Shown: positions 49,887 to 59,428, numbered from the stretch's first letter. The stretch is 64,000 bases of DNA from Gallionella sp. (GCA_028707275.1 JAQTUP010000007.1:1-64000), one strand, 5' to 3'. Numbers and translations are program-made. The notes: generated by a model not told the origin, from the letters alone.

Positions 49887-52391
49887 TCATGTTACATCGG
49901 AACTACAGGCAAGCCGGGAGGTAAACTCCCACAAAGGATCCGGCTCAAAAGCCCCGAGCCATTCGAGCATCCGCTCGGCTGACATCGGGCGGGCAATACC
50001 GTAGCCTTGCATCAGATCACAGCCCAACCCTCTTAGCATCAGGATATGTTCGACGGACTCGACGCCTTCTGCGATGACCCTGCGCCTGAATGAGGAGGCA
50101 AGGCCTACGATACCGCTCACGATAGCAAAATCATCCGGATTATGCAGCATCCCGATCACAAAACTCTGGTCAATTTTCAACACATCAATCGGCAGCTGTT
50201 TCAGATGAGCCAGCGAAGAAAATCCGGTACCAAAGTCATCAATCGCGACTTTAATACCCAGCGCATGGCATTTTTTAATCGCATCTGTGACCGCATTGAT
50301 ATCTTCCAACGCTGCCGTTTCAAGGATTTCGATTTCCAGGCGGTTAATCACATCCGGCGCATAACCTGCGAGCAAATCATTCAGGCGTGCTGTAAAGCTT
50401 CCCTGGTGCAACTGGCGCGCTGAAACATTAACGCCTATCGTGAGATCAAAACCGGCCTCCTGCCATGCGGCCAGTTGCCTGAGCACCTGTGCGATGACCC
50501 ATTCTCCCAGAGTAATAATCAGGTCATCATGCTCTAACAGGGGAATAAACTCGGAAGGAGACAGCAGACCCAGAATCGGATGATTCCAGCGTATCAGCGC
50601 TTCAGCGCCGATCACCACACCCCGACGGCAGTCGACTTGCGGCTGATAAAACAAGATCAACTGCCCGGTATTGAGTGCATGTTCAATTTTTTTGAGCGTA
50701 GCCTGATTAGCCATCTGCTGATTGTGCTGGCTGGGATTGAACAGCCGATAACAATTTTTACCGGCCTGCTTGGCGCTATACATGGACTGATCCGCGTGCC
50801 GCAGCAAAATATCAGCCGTGCCACCGTCATTCGGAAATATCGTGGCGCCTATGCTGGCGGTCACATGAGCGATCGCGCCGCCTACCGAGTAAGGAGCGCC
50901 CAGTGACGCGATAATCCGGTTAAGAGATTGCTCACACTCGCTGATTTTTTTGAATCCGGCGAGTATCAGGGCGAACTCGTCACCGCCAAAACGGGAAGCC
51001 GTGTCTGTCTGACGGATACATTCTTGCAGGCGGCGGGCAACTTCGACCAGCAGCTGATCCCCGTTCTTGTGGCCTAACAGATCATTGACCTGTTTAAATC
51101 CATCCAGATCAATCATGCAGACAGCCACAAGCTCGGATGAACGGCGCGCATGAGCGAGCGCCTGTTCCATGCGGTCTGTCAGTAACCGGCGGTTAGCCAG
51201 TCCGGTTAAGGTATCGTAGAAGGCCAGACGTCTGATTTCTTCTTCTGCCATCTTGCGCGAGGTGATATCCTGAAACCCGACCACAACGACGAATTCCTGC
51301 CTGTCGAATAATGAAACGACCGGCGTAGCCACATAAAACACCGTAAACATCTCACCATTTTTTCTGAAAAAAGTAGCTTCTCCTTCCTGGCGCTGATGTT
51401 CGGTAATGGCTTTGTAAATACCGCAGTCCGACGCCATGAATTCACGCCCGTCGGGATGGTGATGATGAAACAACTTGTGAGCGTTCACACCGACCACTTC
51501 CTCTTCACTGTAACCTAACATCTCAAGCGCGGCAGGATTGATCACCGTACACTCACCCCTGTCGTTCAGTCCATAGACCCCCTCGCCTATATTCTGCAGC
51601 AATGAGTGGCGATCCGCATAACGAACCAACTTCATCTCGTCAGCCCGCTTTTCCGTCTCGCCCCGGGACAATCGTATGAGTCCCGCCGTAATACCAGCCA
51701 ATCCCAGCAAACCTATCAAAACATGCCAGAAATACATGCTTCGACGGTGAACGCTTTCGATGCGTTCAAATCGTTCAAGAGACACCAAGACGCTGATCCC
51801 CCCGCGCACATCGCCTTCCCTGTAGCCCTGCTCTCGATGACAGCTCAGGCAGGATTTTTCGATGATCAGCGCCCCCATGAACCGCAGATAGGGCTTTTGG
51901 TTGATGCGCTCGATCGCACTATATTCCTGCGAGTCCCGGCTCAGTCTTTTCAGTGATGCCGCCTCCCATGCGTCAGGTGCATTTAAAGGATGAATAGAAT
52001 CCAGGCTGATGATATGGCTCAGGGTTTCGCTCCCTGACCCGGCAGACAGTTTACCTGCCTGACGAACCATATCGGCGGGATTGATCAAAACCAGCCTTGC
52101 GCCCGCAGCGGTGAGCACAGGTGGCTGAAGATAGGGATTCGATGCGGTATTGTCTGTCTCCGGCACATACACACCGCCGTGCGACGATGCCCATCGAAGA
52201 TAAAACAGATCTCGGCTCAAATGAGAACGTGCTTCTGACAACGCCAGATGTTCGATGCTGCCGTTAAACAGACTGATGTTCCAAAACAGCGATGCAAGCA
52301 GCAACGACAACCACAAAAGCGACAGAAGCAGCCACCTTCTGAAAGTGTATTTCTGGTCAGGCTGACCCGGTTGTGCTGGTTGCATATTCAT
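49887..52391 (-). CDS. Haem-c-type sensor GGDEF-EAL protein (DUF3365-PAS-GGDEF-EAL)
   Basis: 834 residues. A membrane helix at about 19-42 and another at 219-241 enclose a periplasmic DUF3365/Tll0287-like domain with a haem-binding C181-L-S-C184-H185. A PAS domain (about 258-380) follows. The GGDEF domain carries RFGGDEF (469-473) and an I-site RQTD. The EAL domain carries AEALIRW (E597), GVNVSARQL, DDFGTGFSSL, KIDQSFV and AEGVES. Both catalytic sets look intact, so it could make or break c-di-GMP in response to redox state or a haem ligand. Start is the ATG at 52391 or 52385. Confidence 0.9.
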   Translation of the reverse strand: MNMQPAQPGQPDQKYTFRRWLLLSLLWLSLLLASLFWNISLFNGSIEHLALSEARSHLSRDLFYLRWASSHGGVYVPETDNTASNPYLQPPVLTAAGARLVLINPADMVRQAGKLSAGSGSETLSHIISLDSIHPLNAPDAWEAASLKRLSRDSQEYSAIERINQKPYLRFMGALIIEKSCLSCHREQGYREGDVRGGISVLVSLERFERIESVHRRSMYFWHVLIGLLGLAGITAGLIRLSRGETEKRADEMKLVRYADRHSLLQNIGEGVYGLNDRGECTVINPAALEMLGYSEEEVVGVNAHKLFHHHHPDGREFMASDCGIYKAITEHQRQEGEATFFRKNGEMFTVFYVATPVVSLFDRQEFVVVVGFQDITSRKMAEEEIRRLAFYDTLTGLANRRLLTDRMEQALAHARRSSELVAVCMIDLDGFKQVNDLLGHKNGDQLLVEVARRLQECIRQTDTASRFGGDEFALILAGFKKISECEQSLNRIIASLGAPYSVGGAIAHVTASIGATIFPNDGGTADILLRHADQSMYSAKQAGKNCYRLFNPSQHNQQMANQATLKKIEHALNTGQLILFYQPQVDCRRGVVIGAEALIRWNHPILGLLSPSEFIPLLEHDDLIITLGEWVIAQVLRQLAAWQEAGFDLTIGVNVSARQLHQGSFTARLNDLLAGYAPDVINRLEIEILETAALEDINAVTDAIKKCHALGIKVAIDDFGTGFSSLAHLKQLPIDVLKIDQSFVIGMLHNPDDFAIVSGIVGLASSFRRRVIAEGVESVEHILMLRGLGCDLMQGYGIARPMSAERMLEWLGAFEPDPLWEFTSRLACSSDVT

Positions 52392-52475
52392 TTTCAGATT
52401 TATACCGGGCAGTTAACGGCAGCTGGTTCACACACGATTCATGCGGTTGAGTGTGCAAAATCTGCACTACACAGC

Positions 52476-52514
52476 AAACTGCCCGGGCGAGGGGATCGTC
52501 CGGGCAGTTTTTTT
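52476..52514. terminator. Hairpin downstream of efp
   Basis: Ten-bp stem AAACTGCCCG/CGGGCAGTTT with a 15-nt loop. The strong T-run (seven Ts) is on the plus strand; on the minus strand, where efp ends 17 nt before it, only AGTTTGC follows. It may act in both directions. Confidence 0.6.
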
Positions 52515-52530
52515 CAATCTTAAATGAAGC

Positions 52531-53085
52531 TTACGCGCGCTTCCTGAACTCGTTGGTGCGGGTGTCAATTTCGATCTTGTCGCCGATTTCAACGAAAGCC
52601 GCGACAGGCAACTCGAAACCACCGTTGATCTTGGCAGGCTTCATCACCTTGCCGGAAGTATCGCCGCGAACAGCAGGCTCGGTGTAAATCACTTCGCGCA
52701 CGATGGTGTTCGGCAGTTCGACGGAAATCGCCTTGTCGTTGTAGAACACCACTTCGCATGGCATGCCGTCTTCAACATAGTTGAGCGCATCGCCCATGCA
52801 TTCCGCTTCGATTTCGTACTGGTTGTATTCCTCGTCCATGAACACATACATCGGCTCGGCGAAATACGAGTAAGTCACTTCACGGCGATCGAGGATGACC
52901 TGATCGAACTTGTCGTCTGCGCTGAACACAGTCTCTTTGGCCGATTCGGTCAACAGATTCTTCATTTTCATCTTGACAACCGAACCGTTACGGCCGGAGC
53001 GGCTGTATTCAGCCTTCAGGATCACCATAGGATCCGGACCTACCATAATGACGTTGCCGGCGCGTAATTCTTGTGCTGTTTTCAT
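52531..53085 (-). CDS. efp: Translation elongation factor P, arginine-type
   Basis: 184 residues from the ATG at 53085 ([16 protein letters not shown]). A GTG two codons earlier is rejected because the ATG puts the loop arginine at exactly position 32 (YSRSGR32NGS), the site rhamnosylated in this EF-P class. Three beta-barrel domains of normal length are present. EF-P relieves ribosome stalling at polyproline stretches. It follows earP by 2 nt, so the factor and its modifying enzyme are co-translated. Confidence 0.97.
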   Translation of the reverse strand: MKTAQELRAGNVIMVGPDPMVILKAEYSRSGRNGSVVKMKMKNLLTESAKETVFSADDKFDQVILDRREVTYSYFAEPMYVFMDEEYNQYEIEAECMGDALNYVEDGMPCEVVFYNDKAISVELPNTIVREVIYTEPAVRGDTSGKVMKPAKINGGFELPVAAFVEIGDKIEIDTRTNEFRKRA

Positions 53086-53087
53086 GT

Positions 53088-54251
53088 TCACTGCCCATCT
53101 ATTTTGAAGGCGCGCATTGTACCGATTTCCTGAGAAAAATCCAGCAAATTCAATGCCAGATTGTTTGCCGATAATTCGCGCGCCCAGACTTTCGCCAGCA
53201 GGTTCAATTCATCGCATCTGTTGTCAAACGCCTGCCACGCGTGCGCCGCCTGCCCTGCCCCGCCATTCCACAGTTGCCACAATTGCTGCAAGGCAGCACG
53301 AGCCTCAGGGCTCGACTTCGCGCTGTACACATCCAGAAAAGCCTGGAGTTTTTCCCAGTGCACCTTATCTTGCTGCGGATAAATCTGCCAGACGAACGGC
53401 TTGCCCGCCCACTGCGCCCGCACACAGGAATCCTCGCCCCGCACGAAGTTGATGTCACATGCCCACAGCAGCTCGTCGTAGCGCTCCTGCTCTACAAACG
53501 GCAGCACGCGCACCTGCAAGTTGCCGCGCGAATAGATGGCGTCATCGCCGAAATATTGCCTGACTTGTGGCAGGATGCGACCTTCCGGCACCAGACACAA
53601 CACAGGCTGTTCGCCATCAGCCCAGACATCGAACAAGCCGGGCAGCGCGTCATTCTCGTAGGAAAACAGCGATATTTTAAGGGTGTCTGCGGCGGGCATC
53701 TGCATGCCTGCGGACTGCCAGAATGCCCTCTGTTGCACCGGGTCGCTCAAAAACGCATCGCGCCGCGCCAGCAGGTCGCGCTCCAGCAGCAGGCCGCCGG
53801 TTTTTCGGGTGAAGCCCGGGAAAAAGAAATAGCGGGTCAGCGGCGGACGCGGGGAGGGCAACTTATGACACCCTTCGACCCACGCCTCGGCAGACAGATA
53901 TTCGAGATTGATCCACACAGGCTTGAGATCCTGTTGCGCCATTGCGGCAAGATAAGATTCGGGCAAGGCACAACCAAACGCGTCGATCACCAGACTGGCC
54001 GGGGACGCTTCAGGAAAATTTTCAGACCACAGCCTCACCTCAACGCCGCGCCTGTTTTGGACGTCAAGCGCGGCATCCGCCTCTAGACACAGTTTTGCGA
54101 AGCTTTGCAGATCATCCACGAAGAGCCGCACGTCAAGGCCGAACTCGTTCGCCAGCTGCCGCGCCAGCCGCCAGCTCACGCCGATATCGCCGTAGTTGTC
54201 GATGACGTTACAGAAAATATCGCAACTTCGCGGCATCGGATTATTTGTCAT
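53088..54251 (-). CDS. earP: EF-P arginine 32 rhamnosyltransferase EarP
   Basis: 387 residues of the DUF2331/EarP family, a GT-B fold inverting glycosyltransferase that moves rhamnose from dTDP-rhamnose to EF-P. The catalytic-site motif is [16 protein letters not shown], with D18 and D22 at the family's spacing. The C-terminal donor-binding stretch includes [18 protein letters not shown] and [10 protein letters not shown]. It lies immediately upstream of efp in the same operon, the known arrangement for this pathway. No dTDP-rhamnose genes are in this window. Confidence 0.95.
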   Translation of the reverse strand: MTNNPMPRSCDIFCNVIDNYGDIGVSWRLARQLANEFGLDVRLFVDDLQSFAKLCLEADAALDVQNRRGVEVRLWSENFPEASPASLVIDAFGCALPESYLAAMAQQDLKPVWINLEYLSAEAWVEGCHKLPSPRPPLTRYFFFPGFTRKTGGLLLERDLLARRDAFLSDPVQQRAFWQSAGMQMPAADTLKISLFSYENDALPGLFDVWADGEQPVLCLVPEGRILPQVRQYFGDDAIYSRGNLQVRVLPFVEQERYDELLWACDINFVRGEDSCVRAQWAGKPFVWQIYPQQDKVHWEKLQAFLDVYSAKSSPEARAALQQLWQLWNGGAGQAAHAWQAFDNRCDELNLLAKVWARELSANNLALNLLDFSQEIGTMRAFKIDGQ

Positions 54252-54263
54252 GCGGCGGTTTCA

Positions 54264-54665
54264 TTATGCTGTCTCCGCCAACGCCTTCTCAATTTTCCTC
54301 AGCACGTCGAATACATCCACCGCCTCGTGCGCCAACACATGACTTTCATCACCGTCGTGAATATGGTTCGGAAAGGAGGGAATTTCGGGATGATGAGGGG
54401 CATTGTCCCAGCGGCAAATCAGGCTGCCGTCGGCGCGCTGCCAGTGAAAGCTGTATTTTTCAATCGCAATGGTATCGCCCTGATGACGAAAACGCTCCAT
54501 GAATTTAACTTCGCTGCCGTCAACAAGGTGCGCGCGGATTCGAAAATAGCCCACATCACCGATGGCGCTTTCATGCAGCAGACGAACATCGACAATCACG
54601 CGTGAGTTGGCTAAGACCGCCTGAATATCCAGCAGCCGGGCGTCAACGCGTTCATGCGCCGCCAC
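54264..54665 (-). CDS. TumE-like (DUF6516) putative toxin
   Basis: 133 residues from a GTG at 54665, overlapping the upstream gene by 14 nt. The central sequence YSFHWQRADGSLICRWDNAPHHPEI with HIHDGDESHV is the hallmark of the DUF6516/TumE family, annotated as a toxin-antitoxin component. Histidines and aspartates in RWDNAPHH are candidate active-site residues. The tight overlap with a small partner gene supports a toxin-antitoxin pair. Family recognition rests on motif memory, and activity is unproven. Confidence 0.65.
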   Translation of the reverse strand: MAAHERVDARLLDIQAVLANSRVIVDVRLLHESAIGDVGYFRIRAHLVDGSEVKFMERFRHQGDTIAIEKYSFHWQRADGSLICRWDNAPHHPEIPSFPNHIHDGDESHVLAHEAVDVFDVLRKIEKALAETA

Positions 54666-54957
54666 GTTCGAGTTCCGTCAGTTTTTTTTGTGCTTCGGCG
54701 GCCAGTGCAGCGTAGCCATCCCAATCGAACCATTCAGGCGCATCGCCCAGTTCACCGGAATCAAATCCACGTTGAAACTCTGCCGTGGTCATGCCGTACT
54801 GCCTTTCAAATTCGCTCAGTGTCCGCCGATACTCAGCCAGCTTGTGCCGATAGTCGTCGGCAATCATACCGATCAGCTTGTCCAGCGTAGCGTTAACCAA
54901 CAGCGAATTGGGTGCTGCCGATTCGATCAGACGTACCTTGCTTGCAACGACGTTCAT
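54652..54957 (-). CDS. Putative antitoxin partner of the TumE-like toxin
   Basis: 101 residues from the ATG at 54957, with a strong GGAGG upstream. No known DNA-binding motif stands out. The protein is acidic and mostly helical, with LAEYRRTLSEFERQYGM and ELGDAPEWFDWDGYAALA, similar in style to small partner proteins found next to DUF6516 genes. It overlaps the toxin start by 14 nt, the usual antitoxin-first order. The role is inferred from position. Confidence 0.55.
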   Translation of the reverse strand: MNVVASKVRLIESAAPNSLLVNATLDKLIGMIADDYRHKLAEYRRTLSEFERQYGMTTAEFQRGFDSGELGDAPEWFDWDGYAALAAEAQKKLTELERGGA

Positions 54958-55100
54958 TTGAGTCCTCCTCAATCAGAGAGAATCGGCATTAGACAACACC
55001 GACCGCAAAGCTTCAACCTCTTCGGCAATTTTCGCCCCCCGGCTCCAGCCGTTATCGCATGTCGATCACCTTGCAGAAGATGTCGCAGGCAACAGGTTAA

Positions 55101-55443
55101 CTGATGTTACTGCGTCGCATCAGTTATGTATTCAAATCAACTTCGCCGGGGGCAGCCCGGCTGCTGGTTACTGGCGTCGCGAAAGTAACCATCGATGCGG
55201 CACCCCGGCTTGCCGCGCCGCCAAGCGGCGTTCCCTCGACAGTCAGAACAACGGGTGAGATCCCCGCACGATCCGCACAGCGCGCACGTGCTCAAACAGT
55301 CCTCGCCGAACCCCACCGTTGTTTGCCTTTCTGCCTGTATACAGGCAGTCTTCGGCGGCGCACAGGGGCTTAAGGGTGAGCGCCAAGGTTACTTCTCAAA
55401 CTAACTCATCAACCCTGATTTTAGAGCTTGTGCGTAACATCAG
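55101..55443. mobile_element. 343-bp non-coding element with inverted ends and 7-bp duplications
   Basis: The ends are CTGATGTTAC (55101-55110) and its exact complement GTAACATCAG (55434-55443). AGGTTAA directly abuts both ends (55094-55100 and 55444-55450), as a target-site duplication would. The interior is GC-rich, with short open frames on both strands but no recognisable protein; a TGCCTGTATACAGGCA palindrome lies near 55340. It fills most of the gene-free stretch 54958-55462 between the antitoxin gene and the next gene. Confidence 0.6.
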
Positions 55444-55462
55444 AGGTTAAATTCAAAACAGT

Positions 55463-57220
55463 TCATCCCAGCCATCCGGCGGCATGCGTTTTTCGTACCG
55501 ATGGCGTGGCATATTCCGGGGATCCGCTGACGCCCAGTTGCCCGGATGACAAAGAGGTTGAGAACAAATAAAAGTCAGCCGTTGCATGGCGCCTGTATTC
55601 CAGGTCGAACGCGAATTCCTGCCCGCGACGCTGCATGGAAAACTTGTCGAAACCGGGCAAAATATCCTGCGGCGGAAACAGCAAACCCCAACCCGCGCCT
55701 TTTTGGTTGTATACCAGCAGCGCCGGTTTCAACCGGTTCTGGCCCGTTCCTGCGTTCACGGTAAACACAACCGCTTCGGCGTAACTGGCGATGCGCTGCA
55801 TATCGATCACCACGACCTTAAGAGAAGGGCGAAAGATGCGCGAGACCACGGCCAGACTGGGACGAGCGATATCCTCCCCCACGCCGTAGGCCAGCAGTGA
55901 ACCTATCTGCATCGGCGTGGTGAAAATGGTTTCCTGCGTGCTCAGACGGATCATTTTGTCGTTCTGAAACAACAAGGACCACACACTTTTTTCAGTGGCG
56001 ACATGGTCCTCTGCGATCAGCGCCGAACGTTTGGCCAGCATATCCGACAGACGATCCTCCGACGCAAAGCGTCCCTGCTGGTGCTGCAACAAAGAAAACA
56101 CCTCGGCAAAGCCGACAAAGATCCGCAGGTCTTCTACTTTTATTTCCTTTTCGACACACCCGTCAGCCGCCGCGTTTTCCAGCCCTCTTAGCAGCTGCTC
56201 GGAAATGATAAAGTGTTCGGTATCCGGGAACCGCGCAAAACGAGGCGGTATCGCGGTGCCATCCTGATTGGCCTGAATCAAGCCCATACAATCCCGGCGT
56301 ATCGACTCAGTCAGATGAAAGCAATCTAGCACCATAGCCGGACAGGGTGGATGGGCGGGAGCCGTGACGCCCGCCGGGCGATCGCCGTAAGCGATCAGTT
56401 CATGACGCCCGAGTTTGCTGTTGCCATCATCGAGCCTGACGCTTACGGCATTTTCGACACCGTACCACAGATAACTTTCAACGACCCATTGCAAATGGGT
56501 CGGCCAGCGCAACATATCGAATCTGGCGAGCATGTGCAGCAATGCATAGTGCTCGCGCAAACAAACATCACTCTTATTGCCGCCCTGCCCCAGCACTTTT
56601 CTCAGGGTAGTTAACGGCAGTTCGACGTCTTCGTAATGGCTCATCACGTAGAACAATGTATTGGCCAGCTGCCAGTCCATATCGCCCAACAACTGATAGC
56701 GCAAGGCGCGCGCCTGTAACTTCAATATCAGCAATTCGAAAATGCGGGAAGCGCATTCCATGACAATATTGCGCGCCCTCGCGTATTTGAAATTGCGGCC
56801 GTGGTAATACCCGTCGAACAGGATCTGAAAAGAGACCGTCAGTATCTGCGCGATGTCCGCCAGCAGGTTGAGCGCCAGCCTGCGATCTTCCTCTTCAGGC
56901 ACTCCGCCCGTTTTGGCGTGCCGCGCTATCTGCGCCAAAGCCATCGGGTAGAAAAGCTGCAAAATATCACGCGTCAATGCCAGTCGCTGCCGGGGCTGCA
57001 TCGCGCAACGATTGATATGTTTTATTTCGGCCAGCAACAGCCTGAAATATTCGCAAGGGATACCCTTCACCTCTTCGAGCTGACGCTTAAAATCACTGTC
57101 AGCTGACTCATCCGCCTTTAACCTGCCCGATATTTTTGGCAAAGCAAAATTTAAAGGCAGCACGCGCGCCGGTAAGTCCATACCCAGAAAACGACGAATC
57201 GCAGTCAACAACGGCGGCAT
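55463..57220 (-). CDS. Uncharacterised 585-residue protein
   Basis: 585 residues, no signal peptide or membrane helix, so probably cytoplasmic. I do not recognise the family. The N-terminal two-thirds is helical (for example LLAEIKHINRCAM, RQRLALTRDILQLFYPMALAQI, MDWQLANTLFYVMSHYE). The C-terminal part (about 410-560) looks like a beta-barrel (LSTQETIFTTPMQIGSLLAYG, SLKVVVIDMQRIA), loosely reminiscent of PilZ-like domains but without a clear RxxxR motif. It is transcribed towards the toxin-antitoxin pair and is alone. Confidence 0.75.
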   Translation of the reverse strand: MPPLLTAIRRFLGMDLPARVLPLNFALPKISGRLKADESADSDFKRQLEEVKGIPCEYFRLLLAEIKHINRCAMQPRQRLALTRDILQLFYPMALAQIARHAKTGGVPEEEDRRLALNLLADIAQILTVSFQILFDGYYHGRNFKYARARNIVMECASRIFELLILKLQARALRYQLLGDMDWQLANTLFYVMSHYEDVELPLTTLRKVLGQGGNKSDVCLREHYALLHMLARFDMLRWPTHLQWVVESYLWYGVENAVSVRLDDGNSKLGRHELIAYGDRPAGVTAPAHPPCPAMVLDCFHLTESIRRDCMGLIQANQDGTAIPPRFARFPDTEHFIISEQLLRGLENAAADGCVEKEIKVEDLRIFVGFAEVFSLLQHQQGRFASEDRLSDMLAKRSALIAEDHVATEKSVWSLLFQNDKMIRLSTQETIFTTPMQIGSLLAYGVGEDIARPSLAVVSRIFRPSLKVVVIDMQRIASYAEAVVFTVNAGTGQNRLKPALLVYNQKGAGWGLLFPPQDILPGFDKFSMQRRGQEFAFDLEYRRHATADFYLFSTSLSSGQLGVSGSPEYATPSVRKTHAAGWLG

Positions 57221-57300
57221 ATACTTAAGTTCCAGGATAAATTTAATTTCAAATATTCCGGAGGGTATTTTACCTTCAGACCGTTATCTCTTGCGAGTTA

Positions 57301-57335
57301 AAAAACCCGCTAAACTTTCGGATTAGCGGGTTTTT
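57301..57335 (-). terminator. Terminator after tRNA-Thr
   Basis: Thirteen-bp inverted repeat AAAAACCCGCTAA/TTAGCGGGTTTTT with a 9-nt loop, 6 nt beyond the tRNA-Thr 3' end; T-runs follow on both strands. Confidence 0.85.
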
Positions 57336-57341
57336 GAGTGC

Positions 57342-57417
57342 TGGTGCTGGAGAGAGGAATCGAACCTCCGACCTACGCGTTACGAGTGCGTTGCTCTACC
57401 AACTGAGCTACTCCAGC
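57342..57417 (-). tRNA. tRNA-Thr(CGT)
   Basis: 76-nt cloverleaf with encoded CCA. The acceptor GCTGGAG pairs with CTCCAGC; the D-arm and T-loop TTCGATT are normal, and the anticodon CGT lies in CTCGTAA. The base pair closing the anticodon loop (31-39) is A-C, a mismatch. Confidence 0.93.
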
Positions 57418-57567
57418 CAAGATTGCGGATTATAACGGATGGGGGATGACTCGCGCCAGCGATATTCGTCGCCTGACACAACTCCATTTCTGGCCTGCCA
57501 TGCCTGGCTGAAGTGAGACCGAGAATCCGTCACCGTCAGCCGAATGACACCCCGCCACCCGGCCTGG

Positions 57568-57978
57568 CTATTTTTGCTCTTCGAGTATTTTACACAGATG
57601 CCCGGCATTCGAATTCAGCGTGCATTCTGCCACAGCTTCGAACAAGCCCTGTATTTCTTCCAGGCTGAAGTTCGAAATCAAACGGTTTGCCATGTCGGTA
57701 TTCAGAGGCAGCAGGCGCGACTGACCATCGGGCAAATTAAAGAGAAATCCGGATAAACGGTTAAATTCACCCGCCTCTTCACACATAGAGGCCTGCTCAT
57801 CTTGCAGCTCATCGTAACGATTTTCCAGATCGTCGAGTAACGGTTCCGGGTGCTCTTCAGCAATGGCGACCAAAAACCCCATACTGTCATCGGACAATAT
57901 ACAGGGCACATCAAGCCGCCCCGCGTATTCCACAAATTTGTCACGCAGACCCGTGTCGAAAAAAATGTATTCAATCAT
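57568..57978 (-). CDS. Uncharacterised 136-residue acidic protein
   Basis: 136 residues starting MIEYIFFDTGLRDKFVEYA. No membrane helix or signal peptide. It is acidic (EEHPEPLLDDLENRYDELQDEQASMCEEAGEF) and ends with a helical segment. It resembles small uncharacterised betaproteobacterial proteins that open with IFFDxxLRD, but no function is known to me. It is 151 nt upstream of tRNA-Thr on the same strand. Confidence 0.7.
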   Translation of the reverse strand: MIEYIFFDTGLRDKFVEYAGRLDVPCILSDDSMGFLVAIAEEHPEPLLDDLENRYDELQDEQASMCEEAGEFNRLSGFLFNLPDGQSRLLPLNTDMANRLISNFSLEEIQGLFEAVAECTLNSNAGHLCKILEEQK

Positions 57979-58336
57979 CTTAATTTATGCTGGTAAGTTA
58001 AAGGCTTCTTGCTGCACTATATATTTTTTATGCATTTTGTCACGTGCCCTGGCTCATTTTCGGTTTAAGACTGCGGCCTTCAATTCGCTGCCGCCATGAA
58101 CCCCGAGTCCTGCGGATTGACCACGCGGCCGAACAAAAATAGCGCCCAGAGCAGTACGTCTGAGAGAATCAGCTGTTTTAATGTGATGCGTTGCCTGACA
58201 AAAGGCACAGACGCTGCGCGCCAGAAGACCCAAAGTTGCATGGAGGTGACGGCAAAGATAAGAATAAATCCGCACACCTCCTGTATGCCCCCTTAAACGC
58301 CGCCTTTCAAGGCGGGCTCTTAAACCTAACAGCCTG
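57979..58336. other. Gene-poor spacer with one doubtful small membrane ORF
   Basis: 358 nt. On the minus strand a 65-codon frame (58080-58277) would encode a hydrophobic peptide with two possible helices (GFILIFAVTSMQLWVFW and LILSDVLLWALFLFG). Its only start is a GTG that overlaps its own AGGAGG, so translation is doubtful. It may be the remnant of a membrane protein. A hairpin and a CTAA-CAGCCTG-CTAA motif lie at the right end. Confidence 0.35.
58300..58315 (-). terminator. Hairpin downstream of mtnA
   Basis: Short perfect stem CCGCCT/AGGCGG with loop TTCA, 21 nt past the mtnA stop. No T-run follows, so it is a weak candidate. Confidence 0.4.
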
Positions 58337-59428
58337 CTAAATGAAATCCTGATGGAGCATTGCGCGAATGGCCGCTGCATTCGCCGCGACCAGGCCGCGC
58401 TCAGTGATCAGCCCTGTGACCAGTCTGGCAGGCGTGACATCAAAGCCATAGTTGGCGGCAGACGAGCCTGCCGGGGTAAGCCGGATGCGGCGCACCTGTC
58501 CGTCATCGCAAAGCCCTTCCATATAAGTGACTTCATCGCCCGAGCGCTCTTCGATGGGTATTTCCCGCACGCCGTCCTGCAACGTCCAGTCCAGCGTCGG
58601 GGTGGGCATGGCCACATAGAACGGCACGCCATTATCGAAGGCCGCCAGCGCCTTCAAATAAGTGCCGATCTTATTGCACACATCCCCGGTCGCCGTGACC
58701 CGGTCGCAGCCGACGATCGCCATATCCACCATGCCATGCTGCATCAGGTGACCGCCCGCGTTATCCACGATCACGGTGTGCGGCACGCCGTGCTGCGCCA
58801 GCTCCCACGCGGTCAGGCTCGCCCCCTGATTGCGCGGACGTGTCTCGTCCACCCAGACATGCAGCGGGATGCCCGCCTCGAATGCAGCATAGATCGGCGC
58901 CAGGGCGGTTCCCCAGTCCACCGTCGCCAGCCATCCTGCGTTGCAGTGAGTCAGAATATTGACCGTATCATTTTTGCGCTGGTGAATACCGCGAATAATT
59001 TGTAGCCCGTGCCGCCCGATGGCTTCATTGATCTGTACATCCTGTTCGGCGATTCTGGCCGCTTCCTGCCAGGCGGCCTCTGCGCGCGCGCCCGCAGGCA
59101 AGAGGGACAAAAAGGTGCGCATGCGCTCAACAGCCCAGCGCAAATTCACCGCAGTCGGGCGCGCCCTGAGCAACAGGTCACAGCTCGCCTGTAACGCGGC
59201 GTCCGAGGCATGATGGCGCATCGACAGCGCCACGCCGTAAGCGGCCGTCACCCCGATCAACGGCGCGCCCCTCACCTGCATGGAGCGTATCGCATCTTCC
59301 GCATCGCGCAGCGTTGAAAGACGCAGCGCCACAAACTCGTGCGGCAGGCGGGTCTGGTCGATGATTTCAACCGCACCACCATCCAAAGACTGCCAGATAG
59401 TGCGATAAGGGATTTCGTTAATTTTCAT
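58337..59428 (-). CDS. mtnA: S-methyl-5-thioribose-1-phosphate isomerase
   Basis: 363 residues. Family motifs [26 protein letters not shown] with catalytic C162, [18 protein letters not shown], and [18 protein letters not shown] with D242. It converts methylthioribose-1-phosphate to methylthioribulose-1-phosphate in methionine salvage. It follows mtnP and apt on the same strand but is separated from them by the mqsRA cassette. Its stop codon lies in a TTAG that borders a possible transposon footprint. Confidence 0.95.
   Translation of the reverse strand: MKINEIPYRTIWQSLDGGAVEIIDQTRLPHEFVALRLSTLRDAEDAIRSMQVRGAPLIGVTAAYGVALSMRHHASDAALQASCDLLLRARPTAVNLRWAVERMRTFLSLLPAGARAEAAWQEAARIAEQDVQINEAIGRHGLQIIRGIHQRKNDTVNILTHCNAGWLATVDWGTALAPIYAAFEAGIPLHVWVDETRPRNQGASLTAWELAQHGVPHTVIVDNAGGHLMQHGMVDMAIVGCDRVTATGDVCNKIGTYLKALAAFDNGVPFYVAMPTPTLDWTLQDGVREIPIEERSGDEVTYMEGLCDDGQVRRIRLTPAGSSAANYGFDVTPARLVTGLITERGLVAANAAAIRAMLHQDFI

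Noticed and set aside
55104..55404. Two plus-strand frames of 69 and 89 codons
   Set aside because: They lie wholly inside the 343-bp inverted-repeat element, overlap each other in different frames and lack ribosome-binding sites.
58054..58380. 108-codon minus-strand frame reaching into mtnA
   Set aside because: Arginine-rich, overlaps mtnA and its hairpin, with no family resemblance.
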